From Hyphomicrobiaceae bacterium (GTDB lineage: Bacteria > Pseudomonadota > Alphaproteobacteria > Rhizobiales > Hyphomicrobiaceae), in NCBI GenBank assembly GCA_030655135.1, contig JAURWC010000081.1, forward strand, positions 124,001-188,000: a stretch of 64,000 nt of DNA, given 5' to 3'. How positions within the stretch are numbered: the first letter of the stretch is position 1; each line of letters begins with the position of its first letter. Shown here piece after piece: positions 51,796 to 60,314 of this stretch. The notes below the pieces were generated by a model. The model was not told the DNA's origin and made no database searches. It worked only from the letters and a program-made list of their open reading frames with translations. A program made the translations under genes and the position numbers.

Positions 51796-52353
51796 ATGCG
51801 CACTTTCTACCTAAGTGCACTGGCACTTGCGTCTTTGACGTTTGTTGCCGCGGCCCCGGCTCAAGCAGCCTGGAGCTGCCAGGGGGGTGAAGTCGCTTGC
51901 GGGGCATCCGCATCGAATGCCTCTTCGAAAGCAACGTATCGCAAGGCTGCCCGTTCCGCGCGTTCGCATCGCGTGGCACACGCCTCTCACCGCAAGGCAC
52001 GCGTTGCCTCGCGCAAAACGGCCCGTTACGCAACGCGCCGCACGGCCAAGCGCGCTTACTCGGGTTCGCATGCCATGTCCGGCATGGCCTCGTACTACTG
52101 GCAGGGCCAGCGCGTCGCTTCTGGCGGTATGTTCAATCCGAACGCCCTGACCGCTGCCCACAAGACGCTGCCGTTCGGCACCAAGGTGCGCGTGACGCAT
52201 CTCGGCAACGGCCGCTCGGTCACCGTGACGATCAATGACCGTGGCCCGTTCATTCGCGGCCGCATCATCGACCTGTCGCGCCGCGCTGCGGGCGTGATCG
52301 GCATGACCGGCTCGGGCGTCGCCCGCGTCGCCGTCGACGTCGTCGGCGGCTAA
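51796..52353 (+). CDS. RlpA-family septal-ring lytic transglycosylase/DPBB protein (first copy)
   Basis: The 185-residue protein has a signal peptide (TFYLSALALASLTFVAAAPA), a basic Ser/Arg/Lys/His-rich linker, and a double-psi beta-barrel domain: MSGMASYYWQGQRVASGGMF, NPNALTAAHKTLPFGTKVRV, THLGNGRSVTVTINDRGPFI, RGRIIDLSRRAAGVIGMTGS. RlpA cleaves denuded peptidoglycan glycan strands. There is no SPOR domain, unlike E. coli RlpA. ATG 51796 is chosen (51790 is possible). The first paralogue of a tandem pair; its transcript ends at the terminator at 52425-52464. Confidence 0.88.
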   Translation: MRTFYLSALALASLTFVAAAPAQAAWSCQGGEVACGASASNASSKATYRKAARSARSHRVAHASHRKARVASRKTARYATRRTAKRAYSGSHAMSGMASYYWQGQRVASGGMFNPNALTAAHKTLPFGTKVRVTHLGNGRSVTVTINDRGPFIRGRIIDLSRRAAGVIGMTGSGVARVAVDVVGG

Positions 52354-52362
52354 ATACTTGTT

Positions 52363-52410
52363 CGCGCTTCTTATCGGAAAACCACTGCACTCTTTTCCAG
52401 AAGCGCTCAA
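52363..52410. repeat. Gene-3'-end repeat, copy C
   Basis: CGCTTCTTATCGGAAAACCA then CTGCACTCTTTTCCAGAAGC resembles 15431-15480 and 26425-26472. It begins 10 bases after the rlpA stop and directly precedes the terminator hairpin at 52425. CGGAAAA can pair with TTTTCCA in a short hairpin. Confidence 0.65.
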
Positions 52411-52424
52411 GCATCACTAGTATC

Positions 52425-52464
52425 ACGAAGCAGCGGGGACAGATTTTCCGCTGCTTCGTTTTTT
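52425..52464 (+). terminator. Strong intrinsic terminator
   Basis: ACGAAGCAGCGG (52425-52436) pairs with CCGCTGCTTCGT (52448-52459) around an 11-nt loop, followed by a T-run at 52459-52464. It ends the first rlpA transcript. Confidence 0.9.
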
Positions 52465-52536
52465 GCGCTCTGCGAATCACGTAGTCTCGCGATCATTCTT
52501 TCCAATATTGGCTTTCCAATTCCGGGGGATGGCGAC

Positions 52537-53145
52537 GTGCGCTGTCGAGCGACACTGACAATTGCGGCCTGCCTGGCGTCCACGCTGCTGGCGTCCTCGG
52601 CCTTGGCACAGGCGAGCGAGGCTTCGGCCGCCCTTTCCGACATTACCGACGGTGCAGCCAGCGTGGGCCGGGATGCGGTGCGCGCCACCGACAAGGCCGC
52701 CCTTCAGGTGCGGGAGCATGTCGAGGATGCCTGGGCCGCCACTGTGGCCCGAGAGCCGGAACTTAGTCTGAAAAGTGGGCCGCCTCGCGAAATTAAGCGG
52801 CCATCCAAGCCCCAGTTGGCGGCGCGTCCGCCGGCAGCGCCCGGCAAGGGTGGCAAACAGCACGCGCTGAACGGTATCGCGTCCTACTACTGGCAAGGCC
52901 AGATGACGGCCTCAGGTGAGCCTTTCAACAAACGGGACATGACGGCCGCGCATCCGTCCCTGCCCTTCGGCACCAAGGTGCGGGTGTTCTGCGCCAACAC
53001 GGGCCGGGACGTTGTGGTGCGCATCAATGATCGCGGGCCATTCAAGCCGGGGCGTATCATCGACCTGTCCGAGGCTGCCGCTGAAGCTATCGGCATGCAA
53101 GGCCGTGGACTGACGACCGTACAGCTGGAAGTCGTGCGGAATTAA
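52537..53145 (+). CDS. RlpA-family DPBB protein (second copy)
   Basis: The 202-residue protein starts at GTG 52537 (GGGGGATGG upstream). It has a signal peptide (CRATLTIAACLASTLLASSA), an Ala/Asp-rich helical linker, a Pro/Lys-rich segment and the DPBB domain: LNGIASYYWQGQMTASGEPF, NKRDMTAAHPSLPFGTKVRV, VRINDRGPFKPGRIIDLSEA. It also lacks SPOR. It differs from the first copy in the linker and in retaining a single Cys (VRVFCANTG). The first copy has its own terminator, so the two have separate promoters. Confidence 0.88.
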   Translation: MRCRATLTIAACLASTLLASSALAQASEASAALSDITDGAASVGRDAVRATDKAALQVREHVEDAWAATVAREPELSLKSGPPREIKRPSKPQLAARPPAAPGKGGKQHALNGIASYYWQGQMTASGEPFNKRDMTAAHPSLPFGTKVRVFCANTGRDVVVRINDRGPFKPGRIIDLSEAAAEAIGMQGRGLTTVQLEVVRN

Positions 53146-53234
53146 CTGCAAGCTAGAGCCATAATCTCACCGTTTGCCTGCGACCGGTAACTTCCGGTAT
53201 CTTCCCGAAAATACCAAGGGAAGACAGCGCCCTC

Positions 53235-54017
53235 ATGACCACGGCAGAACCGAAACTGCAGCGTGCCAGCGCCTTGAGGGCCATACGCACGGCGATGGTG
53301 GAGAAGAAGCTGACGCAGCTGCAGCTGGCGGACGCCGCGGACTGCCATGAGAAGACCATCCAGAACCTGATGCACGGGCGCTCGGTGCGCGACCAGACGC
53401 TGTTCGACGTCTGCATGGTACTGGGGCTCGATTACCAGCGCATCAAGGAGGACTGGTTCGGGGCGATGGCGGCCGCCCAGCCCATGGACCTCAAGGGCGA
53501 AGGCGGCGTTGTGGCGCCGGTCTATATGGGCGCCTACACGCGCGCGGGCGTGGACCATTACCTCGGCAGCTACCTGACGCTGCGGCCGTCGTTCACGGCG
53601 CCGGAAACGATCGTGGCGTACCGCACGGACATCGTCTGGGATCCGGAGTGGCCGAGCCTGCTGTTCGAAGAGCGCGACCGGCCCGACGCACCCTACTCGC
53701 ATCGCGGGCGGCTGTACCTGCCGCCCTCGTCCATGTTCATCCATCTCGTGTCGCTGACCAAGGGGGCGATGCGCATGGTGCTCGTGTCGCAAATCGACCA
53801 GTCCGGCGAGATGCGCGGGCTGATCACGACGCTCAACAAGCAGCGGGCGAGCTTCATTCCGGTCGCGGCGCCCATCGTCTACGCGCAGCGCAAGGATTTT
53901 GCGGCGATTGCGCTCGGCGAGATCAAGCCGGGGCACGAGACGTACGATGCGTATCGCACCCTGCTGGATGCGACGACGAGCGAGGGCTACGCGCGGCTCG
54001 TGGGGTTCGGCGGCTAG
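53235..54017 (+). CDS. XRE-family HTH protein with a C-terminal sensory-like domain
   Basis: The 260-residue protein has an N-terminal helix-turn-helix (AIRTAMVEKKLTQLQLADAA, DCHEKTIQNLMHGRSVRDQT). A beta-rich domain of about 170 residues follows (VYMGAYTRAGVDHYLGSYLT, PPSSMFIHLVSLTKGAMRMV). It is probably a transcriptional regulator with a ligand-binding region, but no family could be named. It is convergent with modC across a 4-base overlap (54014-54017). Confidence 0.75.
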   Translation: MTTAEPKLQRASALRAIRTAMVEKKLTQLQLADAADCHEKTIQNLMHGRSVRDQTLFDVCMVLGLDYQRIKEDWFGAMAAAQPMDLKGEGGVVAPVYMGAYTRAGVDHYLGSYLTLRPSFTAPETIVAYRTDIVWDPEWPSLLFEERDRPDAPYSHRGRLYLPPSSMFIHLVSLTKGAMRMVLVSQIDQSGEMRGLITTLNKQRASFIPVAAPIVYAQRKDFAAIALGEIKPGHETYDAYRTLLDATTSEGYARLVGFGG

Positions 54018-54781
54018 AGACCCAGGATCGCGGCGACGCGGGGGCTGGCGGGATGAGCGCGCACCTCATCGGGTGAGCCGGTTTGCAGGATGCGGCCGTG
54101 GTCGAGGATGGCGACGCGGTCGGCCAACTGCATCGCTTCGTCGATGTCGTGGGTGACGAAGACGATCGGGATCGACAGGGATGCCTTCAGCGACAACAGA
54201 TCGGCGCGCAAGCTGACGCGCGTCATGCGGTCGACGGCGGAGAACGGCTCGTCGAGCAGCAGCACGCGCGGGGATCGCGCCAGGGCGCGGGCAATGGCGA
54301 CGCGTTGCTTCTCACCACCCGACAACTGATGCGGACGGCGGTTTTCGAAGCCCTGCAGGTGGACGCGCGCGAGCAGCCGGGCGGCTGCATCGTTGGCGTC
54401 GGCCTTTGCCGCCGCGGAGCCAATTGCAATCGCGACGTTGCCCAGCGCCGTTAGATGCGGGAACAGCGCGTAGTCCTGGAAGACGAAGCCGACGCCGCGG
54501 TGCTGCGGTGATTTAAGGACGCCGTCCTCAGTGGAGAGCCACGTTTCATCACCGACGCGGATCTCACCGGACCGGCATGGGCGCAAGCCGGCGATGATCT
54601 GCAGGAGCGTCGTCTTGCCACTGCCAGAGGGGCCGATCAGCGACAGAAGCTCGTGGCGGCCGCAGGTGAGTTCGGCATCAAGCGAAACGGGCGCATCCTG
54701 GCGCACGCGCACCCGCAGCGTGCCCGTGGCCGCGTTGGTCACGGCGTCTGGCGCCGATTCGCTGCTGCGCTTATCCAACAT
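54014..54781 (-). CDS. modC: Molybdate ABC transporter ATP-binding protein (short form)
   Basis: The 255-residue ATPase has Walker A GPSGSGKTTLL, a Q-loop (VFQDYALFPHLT), signature LSGGEKQRVAIARAL, Walker B VLLLDEPFSAVD and H-loop FVTHDIDEAM. It lacks the C-terminal MOP/TOBE domain of E. coli ModC (about 350 residues). It follows modB with an 11-base overlap, so it is translationally coupled. It energises molybdate import from the periplasm. The 3' end overlaps the convergent XRE gene. Confidence 0.92.
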   Translation of the reverse strand: MLDKRSSESAPDAVTNAATGTLRVRVRQDAPVSLDAELTCGRHELLSLIGPSGSGKTTLLQIIAGLRPCRSGEIRVGDETWLSTEDGVLKSPQHRGVGFVFQDYALFPHLTALGNVAIAIGSAAAKADANDAAARLLARVHLQGFENRRPHQLSGGEKQRVAIARALARSPRVLLLDEPFSAVDRMTRVSLRADLLSLKASLSIPIVFVTHDIDEAMQLADRVAILDHGRILQTGSPDEVRAHPASPRVAAILGL

Positions 54782-55442
54782 GGCTACCGCCTGGGCGACG
54801 CGCCGTCATGTGCACGATGGCGATGGCGATGAACGAGACGGCAAGCAGCGTCGCGGCCATGATGCTCGCCTCGTCATAACGAAAGGCCTGGACGCGATCG
54901 TAGAGCGCGAGCGACAGCGTCTGCGTGCGGCCGGGCATGTTGCCGCCGATCATGAGGATGACGCCGAACTCGCCCAGCGTGTGCGCGAACGTGAGTGCCA
55001 GGGCGGAGACGATGCCCGGCCAGGCCAGCGGCAGCTCGATGCGGCGGAAGGTTTGCCAGTTTGAGAGGCCGCTGACCCATGCCGCTTCGCGCACGTTGCC
55101 GGGAATGGCCTCGAAGGCGCGCTGCATCGGCTGGATGGCGAACGGCAAGTTGGCGATCAGTGAGGCGATAAGGATGCCGGTGAAAGAGAACACCAGCGGG
55201 CCGCCGAACAGTTTCGCCGCGAAGGCGCCGACGGCCGAGTTCGGAGACAGCGTGACCAGCAAGTAGTAGCCCAGCACCGTCGGCGGCAGGACGAGCGGGA
55301 GCATGACGGCTGCTTCCCACAGGGCCTTGCCGCGGAAGCGGCCCCACGCCAGCAGGCGTCCGGCCACGATTGCAACAGGAAGGATGATGACGCACGTCCA
55401 GAACGCCAGCTTTAGCGACAGAATGAAAGGCGTCTGGTCCAC
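54771..55442 (-). CDS. modB: Molybdate ABC transporter permease
   Basis: The 223-residue protein has five or six membrane helices (FWTCVIILPVAIVAGRLLAW, AAVMLPLVLPPTVLGYYLLV, GILIASLIANLPFAIQP) and the EAA loop with the ModB form (GLSNWQTFRRIELPLAWPGI, VSALALTFAHTLGEFGVILM). The start is GTG 55442. It is the second structural gene of the modABC operon and forms the inner-membrane channel. Confidence 0.93.
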   Translation of the reverse strand: MDQTPFILSLKLAFWTCVIILPVAIVAGRLLAWGRFRGKALWEAAVMLPLVLPPTVLGYYLLVTLSPNSAVGAFAAKLFGGPLVFSFTGILIASLIANLPFAIQPMQRAFEAIPGNVREAAWVSGLSNWQTFRRIELPLAWPGIVSALALTFAHTLGEFGVILMIGGNMPGRTQTLSLALYDRVQAFRYDEASIMAATLLAVSFIAIAIVHMTARRPGGSHVG

Positions 55443-55454
55443 GTGCCGCTGCTC

Positions 55455-56285
55455 TTACTTCGGGATTTTGAAGCCGTTCTTCTCGAACACCGCGGAGGCT
55501 TCCGGTGTCGTGAGGAAGGCGTGGAAGGCCTTGGTCGAGGCGCTGGCGTTCTTCAGCAGTGCAAAGCCCTGGCGGATGGGACTGTAGAACGAGGCGTTGA
55601 CCGGCGCCTGCGTCACCTTGGAGGCAACGTCGGGCGCAAACAGCAGCGACTGGGCGACGAGGCCGACTTCGGCGGCTCCTGTCGTCACGTACTGGGCGGC
55701 CTGGCCGATGTTTTCGCCCTGCACCAGCAGCGGCTGGACCTGCTCCCACAGGCCGGCCTTTGTCAGGGCTTCTCGCGCTGCCTTGCCATACGGGGCGAGT
55801 TCGGGATTGGCGATGGAGATATGCTTCACGGTGCCGTCCGCCAGCGCCTGCTTGAGGCCGGCGAGATCGCCGTCGACCTTCACGGCGCTGCCGGTGGGGG
55901 CGACGACGGCAAGGAGGCCGTCGACGAGGGCCGCCGGTGCGCCATCGGTCTTGCCGTTCTTTTCCAGGCGGGCGACGCTGGCTTCATCGGCGGCAAGGAA
56001 CAGCTCGAACGGTGCGCCCTCTTCGATCTGGCGCACGAGGTTGCCGGTGGCGCCGTAGCTGATCTTGATCTTGCCGCCGTTCTTCTTTTCAAACTGCGCG
56101 GCGATGTCGTCGAGCGCCACGCGAAGCGACGCGGCGGCGGCGACGGGCGAGTCCTGGGCCGCAACGGTGGCCTTGGCTTCGGGCTTGGCACCGGCGTCCT
56201 GGGCGAAAGCGGCGGGCGCCGACCACGCCAGGAAGCCCAGCGCATAGGCTGCAGACAGGAGAAAGCCAAGGTTCCATTTTGTCAT
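55455..56285 (-). CDS. modA: Molybdate ABC transporter substrate-binding protein
   Basis: The 276-residue periplasmic protein has a signal peptide (LGFLLSAAYALGFLAWSAPA, cleavage near AFAQ). The ModA fold follows: SLRVALDDIAAQFEKKNGGK, IKISYGATGNLVRQIEEGAP, FELFLAADEASVARLEKNGK, HISIANPELAPYGKAAREAL, LLVQGENIGQAAQYVTTGAA, EVGLVAQSLLFAP. It binds molybdate (or tungstate). ATG 56285 is chosen (the frame from TTG 56294 adds three residues). The region Ala/Lys-rich after the signal is an insertion. It follows modE by 73 bases on the same strand. Confidence 0.92.
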   Translation of the reverse strand: MTKWNLGFLLSAAYALGFLAWSAPAAFAQDAGAKPEAKATVAAQDSPVAAAASLRVALDDIAAQFEKKNGGKIKISYGATGNLVRQIEEGAPFELFLAADEASVARLEKNGKTDGAPAALVDGLLAVVAPTGSAVKVDGDLAGLKQALADGTVKHISIANPELAPYGKAAREALTKAGLWEQVQPLLVQGENIGQAAQYVTTGAAEVGLVAQSLLFAPDVASKVTQAPVNASFYSPIRQGFALLKNASASTKAFHAFLTTPEASAVFEKNGFKIPK

Positions 56286-56358
56286 TAATGTCAATGCTCA
56301 CTTCGCTTGCGCCGCATATTCGAGGCAAGCTAGCAAGCCGCGCGGGCCAGGGCGAGCG

Positions 56359-56730
56359 TTATTTCTTGTTGGCTATAACGGACATCTTGCGAGTCAGTGC
56401 CGCAAGGTCGCCGCGGATGGCCGCCTGGGTGGCCCTTTCCATGCTGCGATAGCGGGTGACGAGTTCTTCGCCCAGTGCGGTCAGCTTCGAACCGCCGCCG
56501 TGGGCGCCGCCCTTGACGCCGCTGACAACATCGGCGCCGAACTCCGTGTTCATGGTTTCGATCAGGCTCCACGCGCGCTTGTAGCTCATGCCCATGCGGC
56601 GGCCGGCAGCCGCGATCGATCCCGTGTCGCGGATGCCTTCCAGAAGATCGGCGCGGCCCGGGCCCAGCAGCACGTCCGGCTTGACGTAGATGCGCAGGCG
56701 CAGACCGGTGCGGGTCTTGGGTGGTTTCAT
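56359..56730 (-). CDS. modE: ModE-type LysR-like winged-helix regulator (DNA-binding domain only)
   Basis: The 123-residue protein is a winged-helix: LLGPGRADLLEGIRDTGSIA, AAGRRMGMSYKRAWSLIETM, NTEFGADVVSGVKGGAHGGG. It lacks the C-terminal Mo-binding MOP domains of E. coli ModE. This is the ModE N-terminal type found beside mod genes, and the product is expected to control the operon. An inverted repeat GATGCC-N5-GGCATC at 56755-56771 lies 25 bases upstream of the start and could be its operator. It is the first gene of modEABC. Confidence 0.85.
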   Translation of the reverse strand: MKPPKTRTGLRLRIYVKPDVLLGPGRADLLEGIRDTGSIAAAGRRMGMSYKRAWSLIETMNTEFGADVVSGVKGGAHGGGSKLTALGEELVTRYRSMERATQAAIRGDLAALTRKMSVIANKK

Positions 56731-56754
56731 GGGCCGAACTCGTCGATGTCATGA

Positions 56755-56771
56755 GATGCCAAGCCGGCATC
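56755..56771. promoter_or_regulatory. Inverted repeat upstream of modE
   Basis: GATGCC and GGCATC are separated by AAGCC, 25-40 bases upstream of the modE start codon on the minus strand. It is a possible operator; it does not resemble the E. coli ModE box. Confidence 0.35.
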
Positions 56772-56827
56772 ATACAGCCCTGCGCGGCGCCGTCACGATA
56801 CGCTTCACTCGACATGCGCTCGGCGCA

Positions 56828-57934
56828 TTACTTGGCACGCGCCGGCCGCGGATCCGGCTCGGAGAAGCCCCGCGAGGACGTCGCCGTTACTGGCCCGTCG
56901 GCCGGTTGCACGGGAGCCTCGTGGGCCAAGAAGCGCTCCTTCAGATCGACGGTCTCGCGCGCGCCGACGGCCGAGCGATGGAGGTCGAGCCACTTGTCAG
57001 CTTCGACGCGGCCCGCGCCGAACAGATGCGTGAACAGCTCCATGTCGGCTTTCATCTTGCTGTCGTCACTCAGCACGCTGGTGTAGCGGCCGGCTTCGAT
57101 CAGGTGGAAACGGTGGGTGGCGAGATTGCGCAACCGGCCCTGACGCGGACGCCAGAAGCCGCGCATGGTTTCGCGCACCGTCTCGATGATCTCGACGTCT
57201 CGCAGCAGCGGCGCGTTGAAGGTGAGCCGGTTGACCTGGCCGGTAATTTCGCGCGCGCCGGTGGGGTGGCCCTGGCGGACCAGCGGGTTGAGCTGCACGA
57301 TCAGCGTGTCGGCGACGGGGCTTTCCATGGCCAGCGTGACGAGATCTGGATTTGCGGAGAAGCCGCCGTCCCAGTAGGCCACGCCATCGATCACCACGGC
57401 ATGGTGCATCGTCGGCAGGCACGCCGAGGCGAGGATGGAGTCGACCGTCAGGCCGGCGCGGCGGAACAGGCGGGCGCGGCCGGTCGCCACTTCGGTCGCG
57501 GCGATGAGCAGTTCGACCGGGCCTTTCTGCACGCTGTCGAAATCGATGAGGCTGGTGAGGAGACGGCGCAGCGGGTCGAAGCCGAGCGGATTGAACTCAT
57601 ACGGCGACCAGAGCGAGGCGACCTGCGCCATCGAGCTGGAACGCGACAGGCCATAGAGAAACGGGTTCAAGCGAAGAAAATCGGGAACGCCAGCCTTGTG
57701 GACGCCTTCCCACACGGCGCGCAGCTTGGCGCGCGCGGCGTCACGGCCGCCCTCGGCCAGGCCGGCAGCGAGGGCTGCTGCGTTGACGGCACCGGCGCTG
57801 GTAGCGGAGATCCAGCCGAATTTCAGCTGCTCTTCTTCCAACAGCCGGTCGAGCACGCCCCACGTGAACGCACCATGCGCGCCCCCGCCTTGCAATGCCA
57901 GATTGAGCGTAATCGCCTTGCGGAACAGCCGCAC
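56828..57934 (-). CDS. Patatin-like phospholipase
   Basis: The 368-residue protein has the patatin fold: LNLALQGGGAHGAFTWGVLD (oxyanion loop GGGAHG), FGWISATSAGAVNAAALAAG (nucleophile elbow, here A-T-S-A-G rather than G-x-S-x-G) and YWDGGFSANPDLVTLAMESP (DGG with catalytic Asp). It probably hydrolyses acyl-ester bonds in lipids, the Ser in SATSAG being nucleophile. GTG 57934 with GGGG upstream is taken as the start; a longer frame continues to 58156 but is unconserved and Cys/Arg-rich. The C-terminus is Arg/Pro-rich. Confidence 0.85.
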   Translation of the reverse strand: MRLFRKAITLNLALQGGGAHGAFTWGVLDRLLEEEQLKFGWISATSAGAVNAAALAAGLAEGGRDAARAKLRAVWEGVHKAGVPDFLRLNPFLYGLSRSSSMAQVASLWSPYEFNPLGFDPLRRLLTSLIDFDSVQKGPVELLIAATEVATGRARLFRRAGLTVDSILASACLPTMHHAVVIDGVAYWDGGFSANPDLVTLAMESPVADTLIVQLNPLVRQGHPTGAREITGQVNRLTFNAPLLRDVEIIETVRETMRGFWRPRQGRLRNLATHRFHLIEAGRYTSVLSDDSKMKADMELFTHLFGAGRVEADKWLDLHRSAVGARETVDLKERFLAHEAPVQPADGPVTATSSRGFSEPDPRPARAK

Positions 57935-58406
57935 ATGTACCCCGCAGTTTGGCGTCTTGCAGACGCCGCCCACTGAACCCGGTTCGCTAGAGCGCCGCCG
58001 CTCGTGATCGAACCCGATTTGTTTGCATGACGTGCTCTCTTGTTGGAGAGCCGCATTCTCATCTTCGACGCCAGCACAAGCTCTCGTATCTCGAACGTTC
58101 GGGCTCTCTAGTGCGTCAAGCAGACCCGATGATGTCATTCGCGACCGCCGCGACACAACGTGTCATGTCGCTGCGGCACCACAATTGAGGCATTGCGACC
58201 ACTGCCGGGATGCATTTGTCCACAGGTGCCGCAATTTTGCGCGAACTCCGCCGCCGGAAAGCAATTTCGCAGCGGTACTTGTGGGCCTCACCGCACTCGT
58301 GAGGTGTGGCGCAGGCGCGCGGCCTTGGTTAAGGTGCGGCGTCCTGTGCGGCTGTGCGCCATCCGGCGTCACAGCGGGGCGTCAATAATATTTGGGGAGT
58401 TCAATC
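57935..58406. other. Intergenic region between patatin and small exported protein genes, 472 bp
   Basis: It lies between the patatin gene (-) and the 102-residue exported protein gene (+). The patatin frame stays open through most of the left part (to 58156) but without conserved sequence. The rest contains the GGGGAG site before the small exported protein start. No other gene, tRNA or known RNA motif is recognised. Confidence 0.4.
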
Positions 58407-58715
58407 ATGCGTTCGATGGTTCGTGCGGCAGCCGTTGCGGCCGCGTTCAGTGTCGTGGCCGTGGCCGGCGTTGCGCCCGCCAGTGCGCTCGTTTGCAAGC
58501 AGCACTCGCATACCGCCTCTTCCAGCGGCAAGTTCGAGGGGCTGACCGCCGTCAAGGCGCGCGCAGCGTGGCGCTACGAAGTGCAGCAGCACGAGGGCGT
58601 GTCATGGACGCTGTGGCGCCTGGCCAAGTTCAAGACGACGAAGTGCTCGAAGGCCGGCACCGGCGGCAGCTGGACGTGCGTGTCACGCGCGCGGCCCTGC
58701 AAGACGGGTTCGTAA
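58407..58715 (+). CDS. Small exported protein with Cys and basic residues
   Basis: The 102-residue protein has a signal peptide (RSMVRAAAVAAAFSVVAVAG, cleavage near ASA). The mature part (LVCKQHSHTASSSGKFEGLT, RYEVQQHEGVSWTLWRLAKF) is basic and holds four Cys with a Lys/Arg-rich end. ATG 58407 has GGGGAG about 10 bases upstream. No family recognised. Confidence 0.7.
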   Translation: MRSMVRAAAVAAAFSVVAVAGVAPASALVCKQHSHTASSSGKFEGLTAVKARAAWRYEVQQHEGVSWTLWRLAKFKTTKCSKAGTGGSWTCVSRARPCKTGS

Positions 58716-58741
58716 TAAGCGGGCGCTGTTGCTAGCGCCGG

Positions 58742-59713
58742 CTACGGCAGCGTCATGACATTTCCGGATGCGGCGAGCGTCGCATCCGGGCTCAACACCT
58801 GGCGCCGCAGCTCGACAACGTTGCCGGCCGCCGATGCAAGACCGCGCGTGATGATTTCAATGCGCGCGTCTCCCGGCTTTCCCGAGATCCGATACAGATT
58901 GTAGCGTCCGAGCGGTTCGTAGCGATGCTCGCGGCCGGTGGAGCCGGTGGCGAGGCCGACGATGGGAATGCGCTGTCCGCCAGGGGCGCCGGTCCATGCC
59001 AGCGAGTCCCGGTGATTGTGGCCGTGCAGAACGAGATCTGCGCCATGCTGTTTCAGCAGCGCTTCGAACTCCCTGGCGTCTTCCAGCGCGCGCCGCGAGG
59101 GCGCTTGCGATTTCAGCGGGGGATGATGCAGCAGCACGACGCGGATCAGCCCTTCTGCCTTCAGGCGATCAAGCACGTCGCGCAGCGCCGTCATCTGCCG
59201 CGGACCGATGCGGCCGGAGGCGCGGAACAGGCGCGTGGGCACGGCCGAGTTCAAGGCGGCAATGCCGATGCCGGCGACGCGGCGCACGTAGGGGAAACCT
59301 TCGGCGCCCCGCAGGAACTGCGAGCCCCATTCGTCCGAGCGCATGTACTGCGCCCACTCGCGCAGGCACACCAGGTCGCATCCGGTGGTGTAAATATCGT
59401 GATTGCCGGGAATGAGGGACACGCGCGACAGGTCACCAAGCGTCGCCAGCCAATCGAGGCCCGTCTTGAACTCGCCGGGCATGCCGAGCGTGGCCAGGTC
59501 GCCCGTCACGGCAATATGGTCGGGATGCTGCGCCTTGCAGTCGGCCGCAATCATGGCCGCTACCGACGCCAGATGCAGATCGCGACGGTTACGGTACCAG
59601 TTGACCATGCCAACCGACCGCTTGAGATTCCAGATCCAGGGCTTGAGCGACAGAACCGGCGGCAGGTGCACGTCGGTAATCTGGGCCAGCGTGGTAACGT
59701 GATCAGTACTCAT
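58742..59713 (-). CDS. Metallophosphoesterase (calcineurin-like)
   Basis: The 323-residue protein shows all motifs of the calcineurin-like superfamily: LAQITDVHLPP (D-x-H), HIAVTGDLATLG (GD), VSLIPGNHDIYTTG (GNHD), RVVLLHHPPLKSQ (H), DLVLHGHNHRDSL (GHxH). It hydrolyses phosphoesters using a dimetal centre; the substrate is unknown. It has no signal peptide and is probably cytoplasmic. It is convergent with the small exported protein gene. Confidence 0.9.
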   Translation of the reverse strand: MSTDHVTTLAQITDVHLPPVLSLKPWIWNLKRSVGMVNWYRNRRDLHLASVAAMIAADCKAQHPDHIAVTGDLATLGMPGEFKTGLDWLATLGDLSRVSLIPGNHDIYTTGCDLVCLREWAQYMRSDEWGSQFLRGAEGFPYVRRVAGIGIAALNSAVPTRLFRASGRIGPRQMTALRDVLDRLKAEGLIRVVLLHHPPLKSQAPSRRALEDAREFEALLKQHGADLVLHGHNHRDSLAWTGAPGGQRIPIVGLATGSTGREHRYEPLGRYNLYRISGKPGDARIEIITRGLASAAGNVVELRRQVLSPDATLAASGNVMTLP

Positions 59714-59808
59714 CGGCCCGCTTCATAGCGAAATCGGCAGGTGGGAGCGAGGGCTTTTGCCGCGTCATCAACGTTCACGCTGCCTTGTATGGTGCGGGCC
59801 AATAGCGA

Positions 59809-60309
59809 ATGAACGCTGGCGCAATGCGTCAATTACAGGGCGAGCCGGTGAAGCGGGCGGTTACGAAGATCATGCAGCGCTATTGGCGCCTTTCCCGCGG
59901 GCTGACGCTCGGCGCGCAGGGGTGCGTCATCGACCGTCACAATCGTGTGCTTCTGATCGAACATACGTACCGCCCAGGCTGGCATTTTCCCGGTGGCGGC
60001 GTGGAAAAGCGCGAGACTGTCGATATGGCGTTGGAGCGGGAACTTTGGGAAGAGGCCGGCGTCCGGCTCGATCCCGGCGTGCCGCCGCAGCTGTTCGGCA
60101 TCTACGCTAACCACAAACGGTATCCAGGAGACCATATCGCCCTGTTCGTGGTACGCGATTGGTCGCAACCGGTGCCGCCGCGGCCAAATCGCGAGATTGC
60201 CGGGCATCAGTTCGTCGACCCTGCGAACCTTCCCGCAGACATTCATGGTCCTACGGCCGCCCGCATCGCCGAGATTCTGGCGGGCGCCGCAAAATCGCAG
60301 GTCTGGTAG
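59809..60309 (+). CDS. Nudix hydrolase
   Basis: The 166-residue protein has a canonical Nudix box: FPGGGVEKRETVDMALEREL then WEEAGV (GX5EX7REUXEEXGU). Preceding it are GCVIDRHNRVLLIEHTYRPG and, following, FGIYANHKRYPGDHIALFVV. It hydrolyses nucleoside-diphosphate-linked compounds, exact substrate unknown. It is followed by the GNAT gene after 5 bases on the same strand, so the two form an operon. Confidence 0.9.
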   Translation: MNAGAMRQLQGEPVKRAVTKIMQRYWRLSRGLTLGAQGCVIDRHNRVLLIEHTYRPGWHFPGGGVEKRETVDMALERELWEEAGVRLDPGVPPQLFGIYANHKRYPGDHIALFVVRDWSQPVPPRPNREIAGHQFVDPANLPADIHGPTAARIAEILAGAAKSQVW

Positions 60310-60314
60310 TGCTA

